Positions 8,324 to 18,404 are shown, counted from the first letter of the stretch. The stretch: DNA of 64,000 nucleotides from Haloprofundus halophilus (GCF_003439925.1 NZ_QQRR01000002.1:434001-498000); one strand, 5' to 3'. Notes: generated from the letters alone by a model not told the origin. Program-made: numbers and translations.

Positions 8324-9160
8324 TCAACGTATCTTTCTGACGTCGCTCACGTCGAGTCCCGACTCCGCTATCTCGACCTCGAAGCGGACGATGTTCTCGC
8401 CCTCGATGCGCGAGAGGACGCCGCGGAACTCCTCGACGACCATCGTCCGGGCGCGCTTGGACCCGCCCGACTCCCACCGGAAGCGGAGCGTCCCGCCGGC
8501 GGCGTCGGTCAGCAGTCCCAACTCTTTGGGACCCAACGTCTCCTCGTTGACGAGCAGGATGATGAGTCCGCCCCAGTGGTGGGCGGCCTTCCGGAGCCCC
8601 TTCATCACCATCGCGATGTCGGACCACGCCATCTCGTCGGAGACGGCCCCGACGAGGTCGGTGATGGAGTCGACGAGAACCAGGTTACCGGCCGCGTGCT
8701 CGCCGAGGTACTCGCCGAGGGCACCCATCACGTCCTCGCGGTTGTGTCGCGCGCCCAAATCGCGAATCGTCGACGTCTCGCCGACGTACCACTCTCTCGG
8801 GACCGGACTCAGTTGGAAGTACTCCGGCGAGAAGTCCCGGAACCGAATCTCCGAGAGCGCCGCGTCGACGATGTCGTCGGCCAGCGTGTACGCCAACTCC
8901 CGTCCGATGTACTCCTCGTCGGTCGTAAACGAGAGGTAGTGAACTTCGTCGGGCAACCGCGTGTTCTCGCCGAGCGAGCCGTAGTACAGCTCGAACAAGT
9001 CGCTGTCGGCGTGCGCCAGCGCGTTCATCGCCGCGCTCGTCTGCAGGAACTCCCGCGCACCCGCCCCGGACTCGCCCGACAGGAGGACGACGTTGCCCGG
9101 CGGTGCGCCGCCGCCGATGACGGAGTCGAAGCGCGAGATGCCGAAGGGGAGGTTCTCCAT
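8324..9160 (-). CDS. KaiC/RadA-like RecA-superfamily protein with degenerate Walker A
   Basis: 278 residues. The opening PFGISRFDSVIGGGAPPGNV is the classic KaiC/RadA lead-in to a P-loop, but the P-loop reads GESGAGAREF, lacking the Lys-Thr/Ser pair of GxxxxGK[ST]. A Walker-B-like strand, NLVLVDSITDLVG, lies near the middle, and IILLVNEE follows later. Haloarchaeal relatives have been called HTR-like proteins. Without the P-loop lysine, ordinary ATP hydrolysis is doubtful; a regulatory or nucleotide-sensing role is more likely. The ATG at 9160 starts directly on the conserved domain; an upstream GTG at 9220 would add 20 non-conserved residues. Confidence 0.75.
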   Translation of the reverse strand: MENLPFGISRFDSVIGGGAPPGNVVLLSGESGAGAREFLQTSAAMNALAHADSDLFELYYGSLGENTRLPDEVHYLSFTTDEEYIGRELAYTLADDIVDAALSEIRFRDFSPEYFQLSPVPREWYVGETSTIRDLGARHNREDVMGALGEYLGEHAAGNLVLVDSITDLVGAVSDEMAWSDIAMVMKGLRKAAHHWGGLIILLVNEETLGPKELGLLTDAAGGTLRFRWESGGSKRARTMVVEEFRGVLSRIEGENIVRFEVEIAESGLDVSDVRKIR

Positions 9161-9254
9161 GGCCGCCCGTCGAAGGCCGCCGGGATAGTCGTTACGCCGG
9201 ACAGTCTGGTTGCCCGACACGACACGACTCGTCAGATGCGGGTGGTCCGACGCA

Positions 9255-10241
9255 TCACTCGACTCGCGCGCCGACGTTCCGCGGTGCGGAGACGAACACG
9301 TCGCCGTCGATACCGGCCGCCGCCAGCGCTTTCTCGCCCGCCTCCCGAGCGGCGTCGGCGCGCGCGGCGTCGGTGACGCCGTAGACGGCCGGCCCCCACG
9401 ACGACTGCCCGGCGCCGTACACCGCGGGCGCGTCGTCGAGCGACGCGACGAGTCCGCCGACCGGCGGGCGGTAGACGCCGCCCTGCTCGTCGGCGTACCA
9501 CGCGCCGTTGAGGCGGCCGATTTCGGCCACAGCCTCGCCGAACCGCTCGGGCGCGTCGCCGGCGACGGCGGGGAGCACCCGACGGACGACGATGCCGGAG
9601 ATGCGGTCGGCGATGGTCGGGTCGGCGCGCTCGACGGCGGCGCGCATGCTCGCGTCCTCGTCGGCGTCGCTCTTTCCGGGCGCGGCGTCGGGCAGCACGA
9701 CGAGAAACCGCCAGTCGTCGGGGATTCGGTGGCGCGCGGCTACCGACGGGACGGCCCACTCGCCGTCTTCGGGTCTGTCGGCGGTGAAGCGCGCCGTCGG
9801 GTGGCCCGCGTCGAGAACGAATCCCCCCGATTCGAAGGCGGCGACGCCGACGCCGGAACGACCGCCGCGGCCAAGCGCCGGTGCCCGCTCGCGCACGTCC
9901 GGCGCGTAGTCGTACGCGCCGGCGACGCCCGCGAAGACCGAGAGCGCCAGTTGCGTTCCGCTCCCGAGACCCACGTGCCGCGGCAGCGACGACTCGACGC
10001 GGACGCGTGCGCCGGGGACGCCGAGCAGTCTGGTCGCCCGACCGGCGTACTCGTGAATCGTCTCGGCCCGTGCGTCGACGCGCTCCGCGAGGTCGACGGT
10101 CACCGCGTCGTCGGGCGTCACGTCGACGGCGAGTTCGGGCCCGTCGAGCGCCGCGCCCAGCGCGCCGTACAACCGCTCGTGGGCGAGGCTCAGATTACAG
10201 AAGCCGAAGTGGAGTCGCCCGGCGGCGGTGACGCGCGTCAT
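9255..10241 (-). CDS. GHMP-kinase-fold protein of the beta-RFAP synthase family
   Basis: 328 residues. It contains the family N-terminus RLHFGFCNLS and the GHMP glycine-rich motif LPRHVGLGSGTQLALSVFAG near residues 87-106, followed by GRGGRSGVGVAAFESGGFV. The homologous methanogen enzyme condenses 4-hydroxybenzoate with PRPP to make beta-ribofuranosylaminobenzene 5'-phosphate-type precursors of methanopterin. Haloarchaea generally use folates rather than methanopterin, so the substrate here is uncertain. The gene lies upstream of the KaiC-like gene on the same strand (about 94 bp apart) with no other pterin genes nearby. Family assignment is firm, function is not. Confidence 0.8.
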   Translation of the reverse strand: MTRVTAAGRLHFGFCNLSLAHERLYGALGAALDGPELAVDVTPDDAVTVDLAERVDARAETIHEYAGRATRLLGVPGARVRVESSLPRHVGLGSGTQLALSVFAGVAGAYDYAPDVRERAPALGRGGRSGVGVAAFESGGFVLDAGHPTARFTADRPEDGEWAVPSVAARHRIPDDWRFLVVLPDAAPGKSDADEDASMRAAVERADPTIADRISGIVVRRVLPAVAGDAPERFGEAVAEIGRLNGAWYADEQGGVYRPPVGGLVASLDDAPAVYGAGQSSWGPAVYGVTDAARADAAREAGEKALAAAGIDGDVFVSAPRNVGARVE

Positions 10242-10316
10242 GCAACGTCGTTGGGAACCTCGCCGTATCGGGATTTCGACGGTGGCAACGCTGGACGGTG
10301 TTTTCGCCCCGTCCGC

Positions 10317-10634
10317 TCACGACGGGAGCGGGCAGAGACTCGCGGTGAGGACGGCCGTCTCGTCGGTGTCGTTGCGCGCGCCGTGGACGACGCCGCGCTC
10401 GTGGAGGACGACGCCCGGCGCGTCGACCGCTTCCTCGTCGTCGCCCTGAACCACCGTCACCGTGCCGCGAAGCACGTGGAAGACGTTCGTGCTGTCGGCG
10501 TGTTCGTGCGGCGAGAGTTCCGCGCCGGGACCGAGCGCGAACGCCTTCACGAGCACGTCGTCGGTGACGACGAGTTCCGCCGTCTCGAGTTCTCCGTCCG
10601 CGGGGTCGAGGTCTTCGAGTCGGTCGAGTGTCAT
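10317..10634 (-). CDS. Single-domain cupin protein
   Basis: 105 residues, starting at ATG 10634. The cupin metal motif is seen as LSPHEHADSTNVFHVLRGTV (His-x-His and a later His), followed by the second cupin box PGVVLHERGVVHGARND. This is the minimal double-stranded beta-helix fold; such proteins bind a metal and act as small dioxygenases, isomerases or sensors, and no specific substrate is evident. The open frame extends further upstream, but that extension is basic, Ser-rich and unlike haloarchaeal protein, so the internal ATG is preferred. It lies 75 bp from the start of the GHMP-fold gene on the same strand. Confidence 0.75.
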   Translation of the reverse strand: MTLDRLEDLDPADGELETAELVVTDDVLVKAFALGPGAELSPHEHADSTNVFHVLRGTVTVVQGDDEEAVDAPGVVLHERGVVHGARNDTDETAVLTASLCPLPS

Positions 10635-10764
10635 GGCCGTGACGACGGCGGCGTGGCGAATAAGCGTGGCGTCGTTGGCTCGCTTCGCTCCCGAGTCGCT
10701 CCTGCGTGTACCTCGCTCCCGAACCGCCCCCGTGTTTACCTCGCTCGCTCCCGTACATCCCACG

Positions 10765-11130
10765 ATGGACACAGACCGCATTCCGGACGGCTGGTACGAG
10801 GAGTCCGACCCCGAGTTCATCGACCGGAAGTACGACCCGCGACCGGTCACCGTCTTCCGGCACGTCGACCACGGCGCGACGCTCGTCGCGATGCCGTCGG
10901 AACCGAACACCGAACACGCCGAGACGGACACCTACCGCCTCGCCGTCGCCCGCGAGGAGACGTCGAACTTCGGCGACGTGGAGCCGTTCGCGGAGGTACG
11001 CGGCGACGACGCGGCGCTCGATGCCGCCGAGACGTTCGCGAGGGCGTACAACGACGAAGGCGGCGGCGACGCCGGCGTCGAAGCCGGGAAACGGGCGGTG
11101 TCCGAACAACGGGAGCGGAAAACGGAGTAG
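10765..11130 (+). CDS. Conserved small acidic haloarchaeal protein, unknown function
   Basis: 121 residues beginning MDTDRIPDGWYEESDPEFID. The protein is soluble and acidic, with a predicted beta-rich core (PVTVFRHVDHGATLVAMPSE and DTYRLAVA) and a C-terminal helix. No cysteines, membrane segment or catalytic motif are visible. The ATG at 10765 gives a typical halophile protein, whereas the in-frame extension upstream is basic and Ser-rich and probably untranslated. It converges with the DUF7126-like gene, 7 bp away. The composition argues for a genuine gene, but function is unknown. Confidence 0.65.
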   Translation: MDTDRIPDGWYEESDPEFIDRKYDPRPVTVFRHVDHGATLVAMPSEPNTEHAETDTYRLAVAREETSNFGDVEPFAEVRGDDAALDAAETFARAYNDEGGGDAGVEAGKRAVSEQRERKTE

Positions 11131-11137
11131 ACGCGGC

Positions 11138-11455
11138 TCAGACGAGCTCTTCGGCCACGACCGACGCCGAGAGCAGTTTCGGGTCGACCGCGAGGTCTGC
11201 CTGCCCCTTCGCGAACTCCGGGAGCGACTGGTTCGCGTAGACGACGACGCGCACGTCGGGGTTCAGCTCCTTCGCCAGCGGAATCGCCGTCGCCTCCGCG
11301 ACATCGGTGAGGACGACGAGGGCGGCGTCGACGACGCCGGCGTCTTCGAGCGCCGGGCGGGTGACGACGCCGTCGATGCGCGTGAGTTCGACTCCCTCGT
11401 CGGTGAGGGCGTCGGCCAGTCCGTTCTCGTCGGGACCGCAGAGTATCGCTTTCAT
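11138..11455 (-). CDS. Small Rossmann-like protein (DUF7126-type), downstream of guaAb-pyrG
   Basis: 105 residues with alternating beta-alpha elements: MKAILCGPDENGLADAL, then VVDAALVVLTDVAEATAIPL, then VRVVVYANQSLPEFA. The pattern resembles the N-terminal part of a TrkA/RCK nucleotide-binding domain but lacks a clean GxGxxG. Relatives are often labelled 'CTP synthetase' in databases, apparently only because they sit beside pyrG; nothing here supports amidotransferase or synthetase activity. It follows guaAb by about 60 bp on the same strand and is probably the last gene of that operon. Confidence 0.75.
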   Translation of the reverse strand: MKAILCGPDENGLADALTDEGVELTRIDGVVTRPALEDAGVVDAALVVLTDVAEATAIPLAKELNPDVRVVVYANQSLPEFAKGQADLAVDPKLLSASVVAEELV

Positions 11456-11514
11456 AGATTACGTGGGGTGTGAAGGGCTGTCGAAGCGGGCCGAGTCGGG
11501 TCGCGATCGTCGAG

Positions 11515-12431
11515 TTACTCGTACTCGATGGTCGCGGGCGGCTTGTGCGTCACGTCGTAGACGACGCGCGCGACGTTGTCGTTCGTTCCGGTGATTCGGC
11601 TCTGGATGCGCTGGAGCGTCTCCCAGTCGAGTTCCTGGGCGCGGGCGGTCATCCCGTCTCGGCTCTCGACCGAGCGGACGGCGACGATCCACCCGTGGAC
11701 GCGGTTGTCGCCTTTCACGCCGGTCCCTTTGCCGACGACGGCGGCGAACGCCTGCCACGGGTCGTACTCCTCCAGTTCCTCTTCGACGACGTGGCACGCC
11801 TCGCGGGCCACCTCGACTTTCTCCTGTGTGACTTCGCCGATGACGCGGACGGCCAGACCGGGGCCGGGGAACGGCATCCGCTCGGCGACGACCTCCTCTA
11901 AATCGAGCGCGCGGGCGACTTCGCGGACTTCGTCCTTGTAGAGGTCGCGGACCGGTTCGACGATGCCCTCGAAGTCGACGACGTCCGGGAGGCCGCCGAC
12001 GTTGTGGTGCGACTTGATGCCGCCCTCCGACTCGATGCGGTCGGGGTAGATGGTCCCCTGCACGAGGTAGTCGGCGTCGGTGTCCTTCGCTTCGCGCTCG
12101 AACTCGCGGATGAACTGCTCGCCGATGACCTCGCGCTTCTTCTCCGGGTCGACGACGCCCGAGAGCGCCTCGAAGAAGCGCTCGTGCGCGTCGACGACGC
12201 GGAGGCTCTCCATGAAACTGAAGATTTCGCGGATGCCCTCGGTTTCGCCTTTGCGCATCAGGCCGGTGTCGACGTAGACGGGGGTGAGCTGCTCGCCGAC
12301 GGCCTCGTAGGCGAGCGCGGCGGCGACCGAGGAGTCGACGCCGCCCGAGAGCGCGATGACGGCGTTGGCGTCGCCCACTTCTTCTCTGATCTCTGCGACG
12401 GCTTCGTCGATGAACGAGTCGGTGTCGACCA

Positions 12432-12432
<1 letters not shown>
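11515..12432 (-). CDS. guaAb: GMP synthase subunit B (ATP pyrophosphatase)
   Basis: 305 residues. The PP-loop motif [15 protein letters not shown] (residues about 26-40) and the C-terminal GMP synthetase dimerisation region ending IEYE identify the ATP-PPase half of GMP synthase, which adenylates XMP and transfers ammonia to make GMP. As in many archaea, the glutamine amidotransferase half (GuaAa) is a separate gene; it is not in this window. The start ATG overlaps the pyrG stop by one base (TGATG on the minus strand), so both nucleotide-synthesis enzymes are translationally coupled. The protein is full length and all motifs look intact. Confidence 0.95.
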
Positions 12433-14114
<1,682 letters not shown>

Positions 14115-14301
14115 TCACGCGCAACCGTTTGCGAGAGGCCCACAAAGACGCGCTCCGTATTGGCGTCGCAGTCGCCATCTACCGGACAGCGGACGGCGCC
14201 TCCGCGGTCCCCTCGTCCGCGCTCGCTGCGGGTTCGGCACGAACTACCGCGTCCGAATCGGCAGCAGAAACGTCTATCCGCGTGCCCGTCTATGGACGAA
14301 C

Positions 14302-15081
14302 GTGCCGCCGACTCACGACTACCATATTCACTCGACGTACTCGGACGGCAAGTTCCTCTATCGGATGCTGCGCGCGGCCGAGGAGGCCGGTCTCGACGCC
14401 GTCGGGTTCGCCGACCACTGCAACGCCTCCACCCGCGACCAGGCCCGCCGGCGGACCTACGAACTCGGGTTCAACCTCGACCAGACGTATCCGCGTCGGC
14501 GGGCGGCCATCGACTCGCTCCGCGAGTCGTTCGACGTCCGCGTCTTCGACGCCGTCGAGATGGACTACGACCCGCGCGACGAGGACGACATCCGCGCGTT
14601 CCTCGACGACGCCGGGTTCGATTACGCCGTCGGGAGCGTCCACCGACTCGACGGGACGAACGTCCACACCGAGGGGTTCTTCGCGGCGAAATCCGAGGCC
14701 GAACAGCAGGCGTACGTCGACGACTACTTCGAGAAAGTCGTCTCGCTCGTCGAGTCGGAACTGTTCGAGATCGCCGCCCACGTCGACCTCGTCGAGCGAA
14801 ACCCCGCGCTCCGCGGCTACGCCACCGCCGACCACTACGAACGCGTCGCCGACGCGTTCGCGCACTCCCGGACCGTCCCCGAGATAAACGCCGGACGCGT
14901 CCTCCGGGAGTACGGCGAGGTCCACCCGTCGCCGCCGCTTCTCGCACTGCTCTTGGAACGCGACGTCGGTTTCACCGTCGGCACCGACTCGCACCGCCCG
15001 CGCGAACTCCGCGAGCGCCTGCCGGTGTTGCTGGAGTACTTCGAGGAGTACGGTATCGAACCGGTCCGGTTGTTCGACTGA
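14302..15081 (+). CDS. PHP-domain phosphoesterase, histidinol-phosphatase-like
   Basis: 259 residues. The N-terminus DYHIHSTYSDGKF gives the first PHP metal motif (His8, His10), followed by GFADHCNAS, EMDYDPRDE, AVGSVHRLDG and GTDSHRPRE, so all the PHP metal-binding blocks are present. The best-characterised relatives of this layout are HisK-type histidinol phosphatases, but other PHP phosphoesterases have the same blocks and no his genes are nearby. The start is GTG 14302; a nearby ATG at 14292 is out of frame. The gene converges with the enoyl-reductase-like gene, with 6 bp between stops. Confidence 0.82.
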   Translation: MPPTHDYHIHSTYSDGKFLYRMLRAAEEAGLDAVGFADHCNASTRDQARRRTYELGFNLDQTYPRRRAAIDSLRESFDVRVFDAVEMDYDPRDEDDIRAFLDDAGFDYAVGSVHRLDGTNVHTEGFFAAKSEAEQQAYVDDYFEKVVSLVESELFEIAAHVDLVERNPALRGYATADHYERVADAFAHSRTVPEINAGRVLREYGEVHPSPPLLALLLERDVGFTVGTDSHRPRELRERLPVLLEYFEEYGIEPVRLFD

Positions 15082-15087
15082 CGGCGG

Positions 15088-16470
15088 TTACTCGTCCGGT
15101 CTGGCCTCGTCGTCCGAGTTCGCCTCCGAGTCCGCTTCCGCGTCGACCCCGCTGGTTTCCCCGTTCTCGTCCGTAGCGTCTGACTCTTCCTCGTCCGCAG
15201 CGTCCGACTCGCCCGTCACAGCGGCGTCGTCGTCGGCTTCCTCGACGACTTCGCGCTTCTCGATGACCTCGTCGTCGACTCCCTCTGCCGTCTCGTCGTC
15301 GGACTCGATCTCGCTCACGTCGCCCTCGGCTTCGTCGACGTTCTCGGACTCTTCGGCTTCGTCGACGTTCCCGAGTTCTTCGGCTTTGTCGACGTTCTCG
15401 GACTCTTCGGCTTCGTCGCTCGCTCGAACGTCGTCGTCGGTTCGCTCGACGCCCGGTACCGCTAAAATCAGGTCGGGGCCGAACGCGCTCGCGGGCGTCT
15501 GATACCCCGGCGGCGCGTCGCCGGCGAGCGTCTTTTCGGCGCACAGAATCGCTGTCTCGGCCGTGAGCGCGTAGGCGTGCGGCGTTCGGAGTCGGGAGAC
15601 GACGCGCTCGTCGCCGTCGGCGGCCGCCTCGCCCCAGACGTACACCGTCGCGTCCGCTCGCTCCTCGGCGCTCGGATTCCCGGCATAGCGGTCGGCCAGC
15701 CGTTTGAGCAACCGCTTCGCCGGCTTCGTCTCCAGCAGCGGAGCGAGGTACCGCTGCGCCTCCATCGTCCGCCGCGTCGATTCGGGGAACGCCGCGTACA
15801 CCTCGATGTTCGGGATGCCCGTCGTCGTGTACGCCGTCGACACGTCGCCCCACGGGATGGTGACGGCGGTGCGCCACCCGCGGCCGAAGTCGATTTCCCG
15901 CGTCTTCCACCCGCTCGGCACGTGGTGGAGATTTCCGTCCTCGCGAATCGCGCCACCCTCGCCGAGGCCTTCGATAGCCGTCTTCAGCGTCCCCGTCGAC
16001 AGCGACCCCGAGGTGTCGAACCCCAGCGAGAGGTGCGTCGCCTCCGGGAGTCTCTCGGCGAGGTGAGCGGCGAGACAGTCGGTCGGCACCACGTCGAAGC
16101 CGACTCCGGGCAGAATCGTGACGCCGGCTTCTTCGGCCTCCGGGCCGCGGCGCTTCAGCCGCTCGAACACCTGTATCTCGCCGGTGATGTCGAGGTAGTT
16201 CGCGCCCGCGTCGAGGCAGGCGTCGACCATCGGTTCGGCCGTCTCCGAGAACGGCCCGGCGCAGTTCAACACGGTGTGGGCGTCGTCGATTCGGTCGGCG
16301 ACGGTGTCGAGGGAAGCGACGCGGGCGCGGACCCCGAGTTCGTCGGCTTGGGCGGTGACTTTCTCGGCGTCTCGCCCGACGAGAATCGGGTCGAGACCGC
16401 GATCGACGGCCTTCTCGGCGACGAGCGACCCGGTGTAGCCGTACGAGCCGTAGATGACGAGTTCGGACAT
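15088..16470 (-). CDS. Saccharopine-dehydrogenase-like / trans-acting enoyl reductase family protein with acidic repeat tail
   Basis: 460 residues. The NAD(P)-binding fold starts at once: LVIYGSYGYTGSLVAEKAV with glycines 8, 11 and 14, then NCAGPFSETAEPMVDACLDA and PGVGFDVVPTDCLA, the pattern of saccharopine-dehydrogenase-like and mycobacterial trans-acting enoyl reductases. Residues about 340-460 are an acidic low-complexity tail containing three 9-residue units of the type EES-ENVDEA. This tail is not part of the catalytic fold and is unusually long. A lipid-modifying reductase role is plausible in membrane-lipid metabolism, but no lipid genes adjoin it. Confidence is high for fold, low for substrate. 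Confidence 0.8.
   Translation of the reverse strand: MSELVIYGSYGYTGSLVAEKAVDRGLDPILVGRDAEKVTAQADELGVRARVASLDTVADRIDDAHTVLNCAGPFSETAEPMVDACLDAGANYLDITGEIQVFERLKRRGPEAEEAGVTILPGVGFDVVPTDCLAAHLAERLPEATHLSLGFDTSGSLSTGTLKTAIEGLGEGGAIREDGNLHHVPSGWKTREIDFGRGWRTAVTIPWGDVSTAYTTTGIPNIEVYAAFPESTRRTMEAQRYLAPLLETKPAKRLLKRLADRYAGNPSAEERADATVYVWGEAAADGDERVVSRLRTPHAYALTAETAILCAEKTLAGDAPPGYQTPASAFGPDLILAVPGVERTDDDVRASDEAEESENVDKAEELGNVDEAEESENVDEAEGDVSEIESDDETAEGVDDEVIEKREVVEEADDDAAVTGESDAADEEESDATDENGETSGVDAEADSEANSDDEARPDE
15328..15408 (-). repeat. Three tandem 27-bp units inside the acidic tail
   Basis: Three in-frame 27-bp repeats (15328-15354, 15355-15381, 15382-15408), each beginning GGCTTYGTCGACGTTC on the plus strand, encode nine-residue acidic units in the C-terminal tail of the enoyl-reductase-like protein. 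The units differ by only a few substitutions, so the expansion is recent. Confidence 0.85.
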
Positions 16471-16589
16471 ACTGTCGCTGTACGGGACCGTGACTGTTGG
16501 GCGTTGCGGCGTCTCTCACCCGGCGAGCGCGAAGTAGACGGTCCTGCCGCGACCGGAGGATTTTGGCGTCGTCTCCGCGAACTGACCCC

Positions 16590-17390
16590 ATGGAGTTCCC
16601 ACGACTCGGTCTCGGTACGTACCAGAACAAAGACCTCGACCAGTGCGCGACGAGCGTCGAGACGGCCATCGACGTCGGTTACCGCCACGTCGACACCGCC
16701 CAGGGCTACGAGAACGAGGAGGCCGTCGGCGACGGAATCGACGCAGCAGGTGTGTCTCGCGACGACCTCTTCGTCGCGACGAAACTCGACACCGGAAACC
16801 TCGGCTACGACGACGTGCTGGAGACGACCCGCGAGAGCGCCGAGAAACTCGGCGTCGACACCATCGACCTCATGTACGTCCACTGGCCGCTGAACACCTA
16901 CGACCCCGAGGAGACGCTGCCCGCGCTGGACGAACTCGTCGACAAGGGCGTCGTCGAGCACGTCGGCCTCAGCAACTTCCGCCCCGACCAGCTCGACGAG
17001 GCGAAAGACCACCTCGACGCGCCCATCTTCGCCCACCAGGTCGAGATGCACCCGATGCTCCAGCAGGACGAACTCCGCGAGTACGCCCGCGAAGACGACC
17101 ACTGGCTGGTCGCGTACTGTCCCATCGCCCGCAACGGCGTCGCCGACGTCTCCGAGATTCGAGAGATTGCCGAGAAACACGACGCGAGCCCCGCGCAGGT
17201 CGCGCTCGCGTGGCTGCTCTCGAAGGACGAAGTCGCGCCCATCCCGAAGGCGACCGGCGAGGAGCACATCCGGCAGAACTTCGAGGCCGAAGCGCTGGAA
17301 CTGGACGACGAGGACGTCTCGACCATCGACAGCCTCGACCGCGAGGAGCGCATCGTCGACTTCGACGACGCGCCGTGGAACCAGGTCTGA
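16590..17390 (+). CDS. Aldo/keto reductase
   Basis: 266 residues. The catalytic tetrad of the superfamily is complete: Asp35 and Tyr40 in YRHVDTAQGYENEE, Lys65 in FVATKLD, and His98 in DLMYVHWPLN. The family signature GLSNFRPDQLDEA and the NADPH-binding end segment IPKATGEEHIRQNFEA are present. It most resembles 2,5-diketo-D-gluconic acid reductase-type enzymes, which reduce sugar or xenobiotic carbonyls with NADPH; the actual substrate is unknown. The ATG at 16590 begins directly on the conserved MEFPRLGLGTYQ; an upstream in-frame ATG would add a basic stretch that is not family-like. Confidence 0.9.
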   Translation: MEFPRLGLGTYQNKDLDQCATSVETAIDVGYRHVDTAQGYENEEAVGDGIDAAGVSRDDLFVATKLDTGNLGYDDVLETTRESAEKLGVDTIDLMYVHWPLNTYDPEETLPALDELVDKGVVEHVGLSNFRPDQLDEAKDHLDAPIFAHQVEMHPMLQQDELREYAREDDHWLVAYCPIARNGVADVSEIREIAEKHDASPAQVALAWLLSKDEVAPIPKATGEEHIRQNFEAEALELDDEDVSTIDSLDREERIVDFDDAPWNQV

Positions 17391-17429
17391 GGCCCCGTAC
17401 GGGGTAGCTACGACGCGGCCTCGACCGCA

Positions 17430-17571
17430 CAACCACTTTCACCGTGGTTGGCTCGCGCTTATTGCAGCCAAAGCCGTCTGAGTAAAACACGAGCATCAGC
17501 AGTGGTCGGTGGTGGGACACCGACGCGGTGCTCGTTCCCCTTGAGAGGATTGAGCATGTGGAGACAGACGG
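17430..17571. ncRNA. Candidate structured RNA in intergenic region, identity unknown
   Basis: The 245-bp gap between the aldo/keto reductase and the next gene holds nested perfect stems: CAACCAC/GTGGTTG (17430-17436 with 17444-17450), CCGTCTG/CAGACGG (17474-17480 with 17565-17571), ACGAGCA/TGCTCGT (17489-17495 with 17529-17535) and GTCGGTG/CACCGAC (17505-17511 with 17518-17524). Four 7-bp stems, three of them coaxially nested, are more than chance would give in this length. No tRNA, RNase P or SRP signature is recognised. An open frame on the minus strand also crosses the stretch, so strand and nature are undecided. Confidence 0.35.
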
Positions 17572-17635
17572 TTTCACGACATAGGAGTTTCGACGAACCG
17601 AACGAGAGACGCCATCGCGCCGCCGGAGGTGCGCG

Positions 17636-17953
17636 ATGAACGCTGAAGCCGACGACGGCGTCGACGCCGACGAGAAGACGGAACCAGACGGGAGAACGGA
17701 AACCAGCGAGAGGACGGAAACGGACGAAACCGACGAGAGCGCGGCCAGACGCGGTCAGACCCGCACGGTCGTCGCCGTCGCGCTCCTCTTCTCGCTCCTC
17801 GGCGCGACGCTTCCGCGACTGGCCAGCGGCGACCCGCTCGCGGCGTGGGAGATTCTCCTGCTCTCGACGCTCGGGCTCGCGGCGGGCGTCGCGACGCTCG
17901 GCGGCGAGTCGATTCGGACCGCCGCCGCCGTGTTTCGCGAGAGCGGACCGTGA
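17636..17953 (+). CDS. Small membrane protein with acidic N-terminus, unknown function
   Basis: 105 residues. The first 40 are a disordered acidic stretch rich in ETDE-type units, then two hydrophobic helices follow (about 44-61 and 68-86), joined by a short loop containing PRLASGDP. The C-terminus is short and polar. No family is recognised. The ATG at 17636 follows a purine-rich GGAGGTGCG, a plausible Shine-Dalgarno site. The gene lies between the structured intergenic region and a truncated transporter gene, so this small interval has probably been rearranged. Confidence 0.6.
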   Translation: MNAEADDGVDADEKTEPDGRTETSERTETDETDESAARRGQTRTVVAVALLFSLLGATLPRLASGDPLAAWEILLLSTLGLAAGVATLGGESIRTAAAVFRESGP

Positions 17954-17980
17954 ATCGATCGACGGGCGATGCGGGACCGG

Positions 17981-18400
17981 TCAGGCGACTGGTTGCGCCA
18001 GCGCTCGCATCGTCGCCGCGCCGACGACCAACACGACCCCGAACAGCGCCAGTGTGCCGAGCGGAGACGTCGCGTCGGCGACGACCCCGCCGACCACCTC
18101 GAACGGGACCACCGCCAGCGAGTAGACCATCGACGCCGAGGAGAGCACCGTCGCCCGCCCGACCGAGTCGATACGGTCGTTCAGATACTGGTTGCCGAGC
18201 GTGACCGAGGCGGTGTTGACCGCGCGGGCGACGAAGAACGCCGGGACGGCCAGAATCGGCGCGACCCAGAGAGTCGCGAACAGCGCGCCGACCAGAAACG
18301 GGACCACAGCGAACCACCGCCGGATGCCGATTCGACGGTCGTCGCTCGCCCGTCGGAGGGCCGACGTCAAACTAAGTAGCTCCTCGCTGCACACCCGCAC
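17981..18400 (-). pseudogene. Truncated MFS transporter (C-terminal fragment)
   Basis: The frame encodes about 139 residues with four hydrophobic helices and the sequence RAVNTASVTLGNQYLNDRI, typical of the last third of a 12-helix major facilitator permease. The remaining eight helices are absent: upstream on this strand, the frame runs directly into the start region of the divergent 2-oxoacid dehydrogenase gene at about 18400. The first 15 or so residues do not look like a natural N-terminus. It is best read as a remnant left when the dehydrogenase pair, or a deletion, replaced the rest of the gene. Confidence 0.65.
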
Positions 18401-18404
18401 AGCC

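Noticed and set aside
11138-11455. Reading the 105-residue gene next to guaAb-pyrG as a CTP synthetase
   Set aside because: The protein is far too short and lacks the P-loop and amidotransferase motifs; the complete CTP synthase is the neighbouring gene at 12432-14078.
16969-17577. A 202-residue minus-strand frame covering the structured intergenic region
   Set aside because: Two thirds of it is antisense to the aldo/keto reductase, and its product is basic and Ser/Arg-rich. The segment with secondary structure is more convincing as RNA or DNA structure, though coding cannot be excluded completely.
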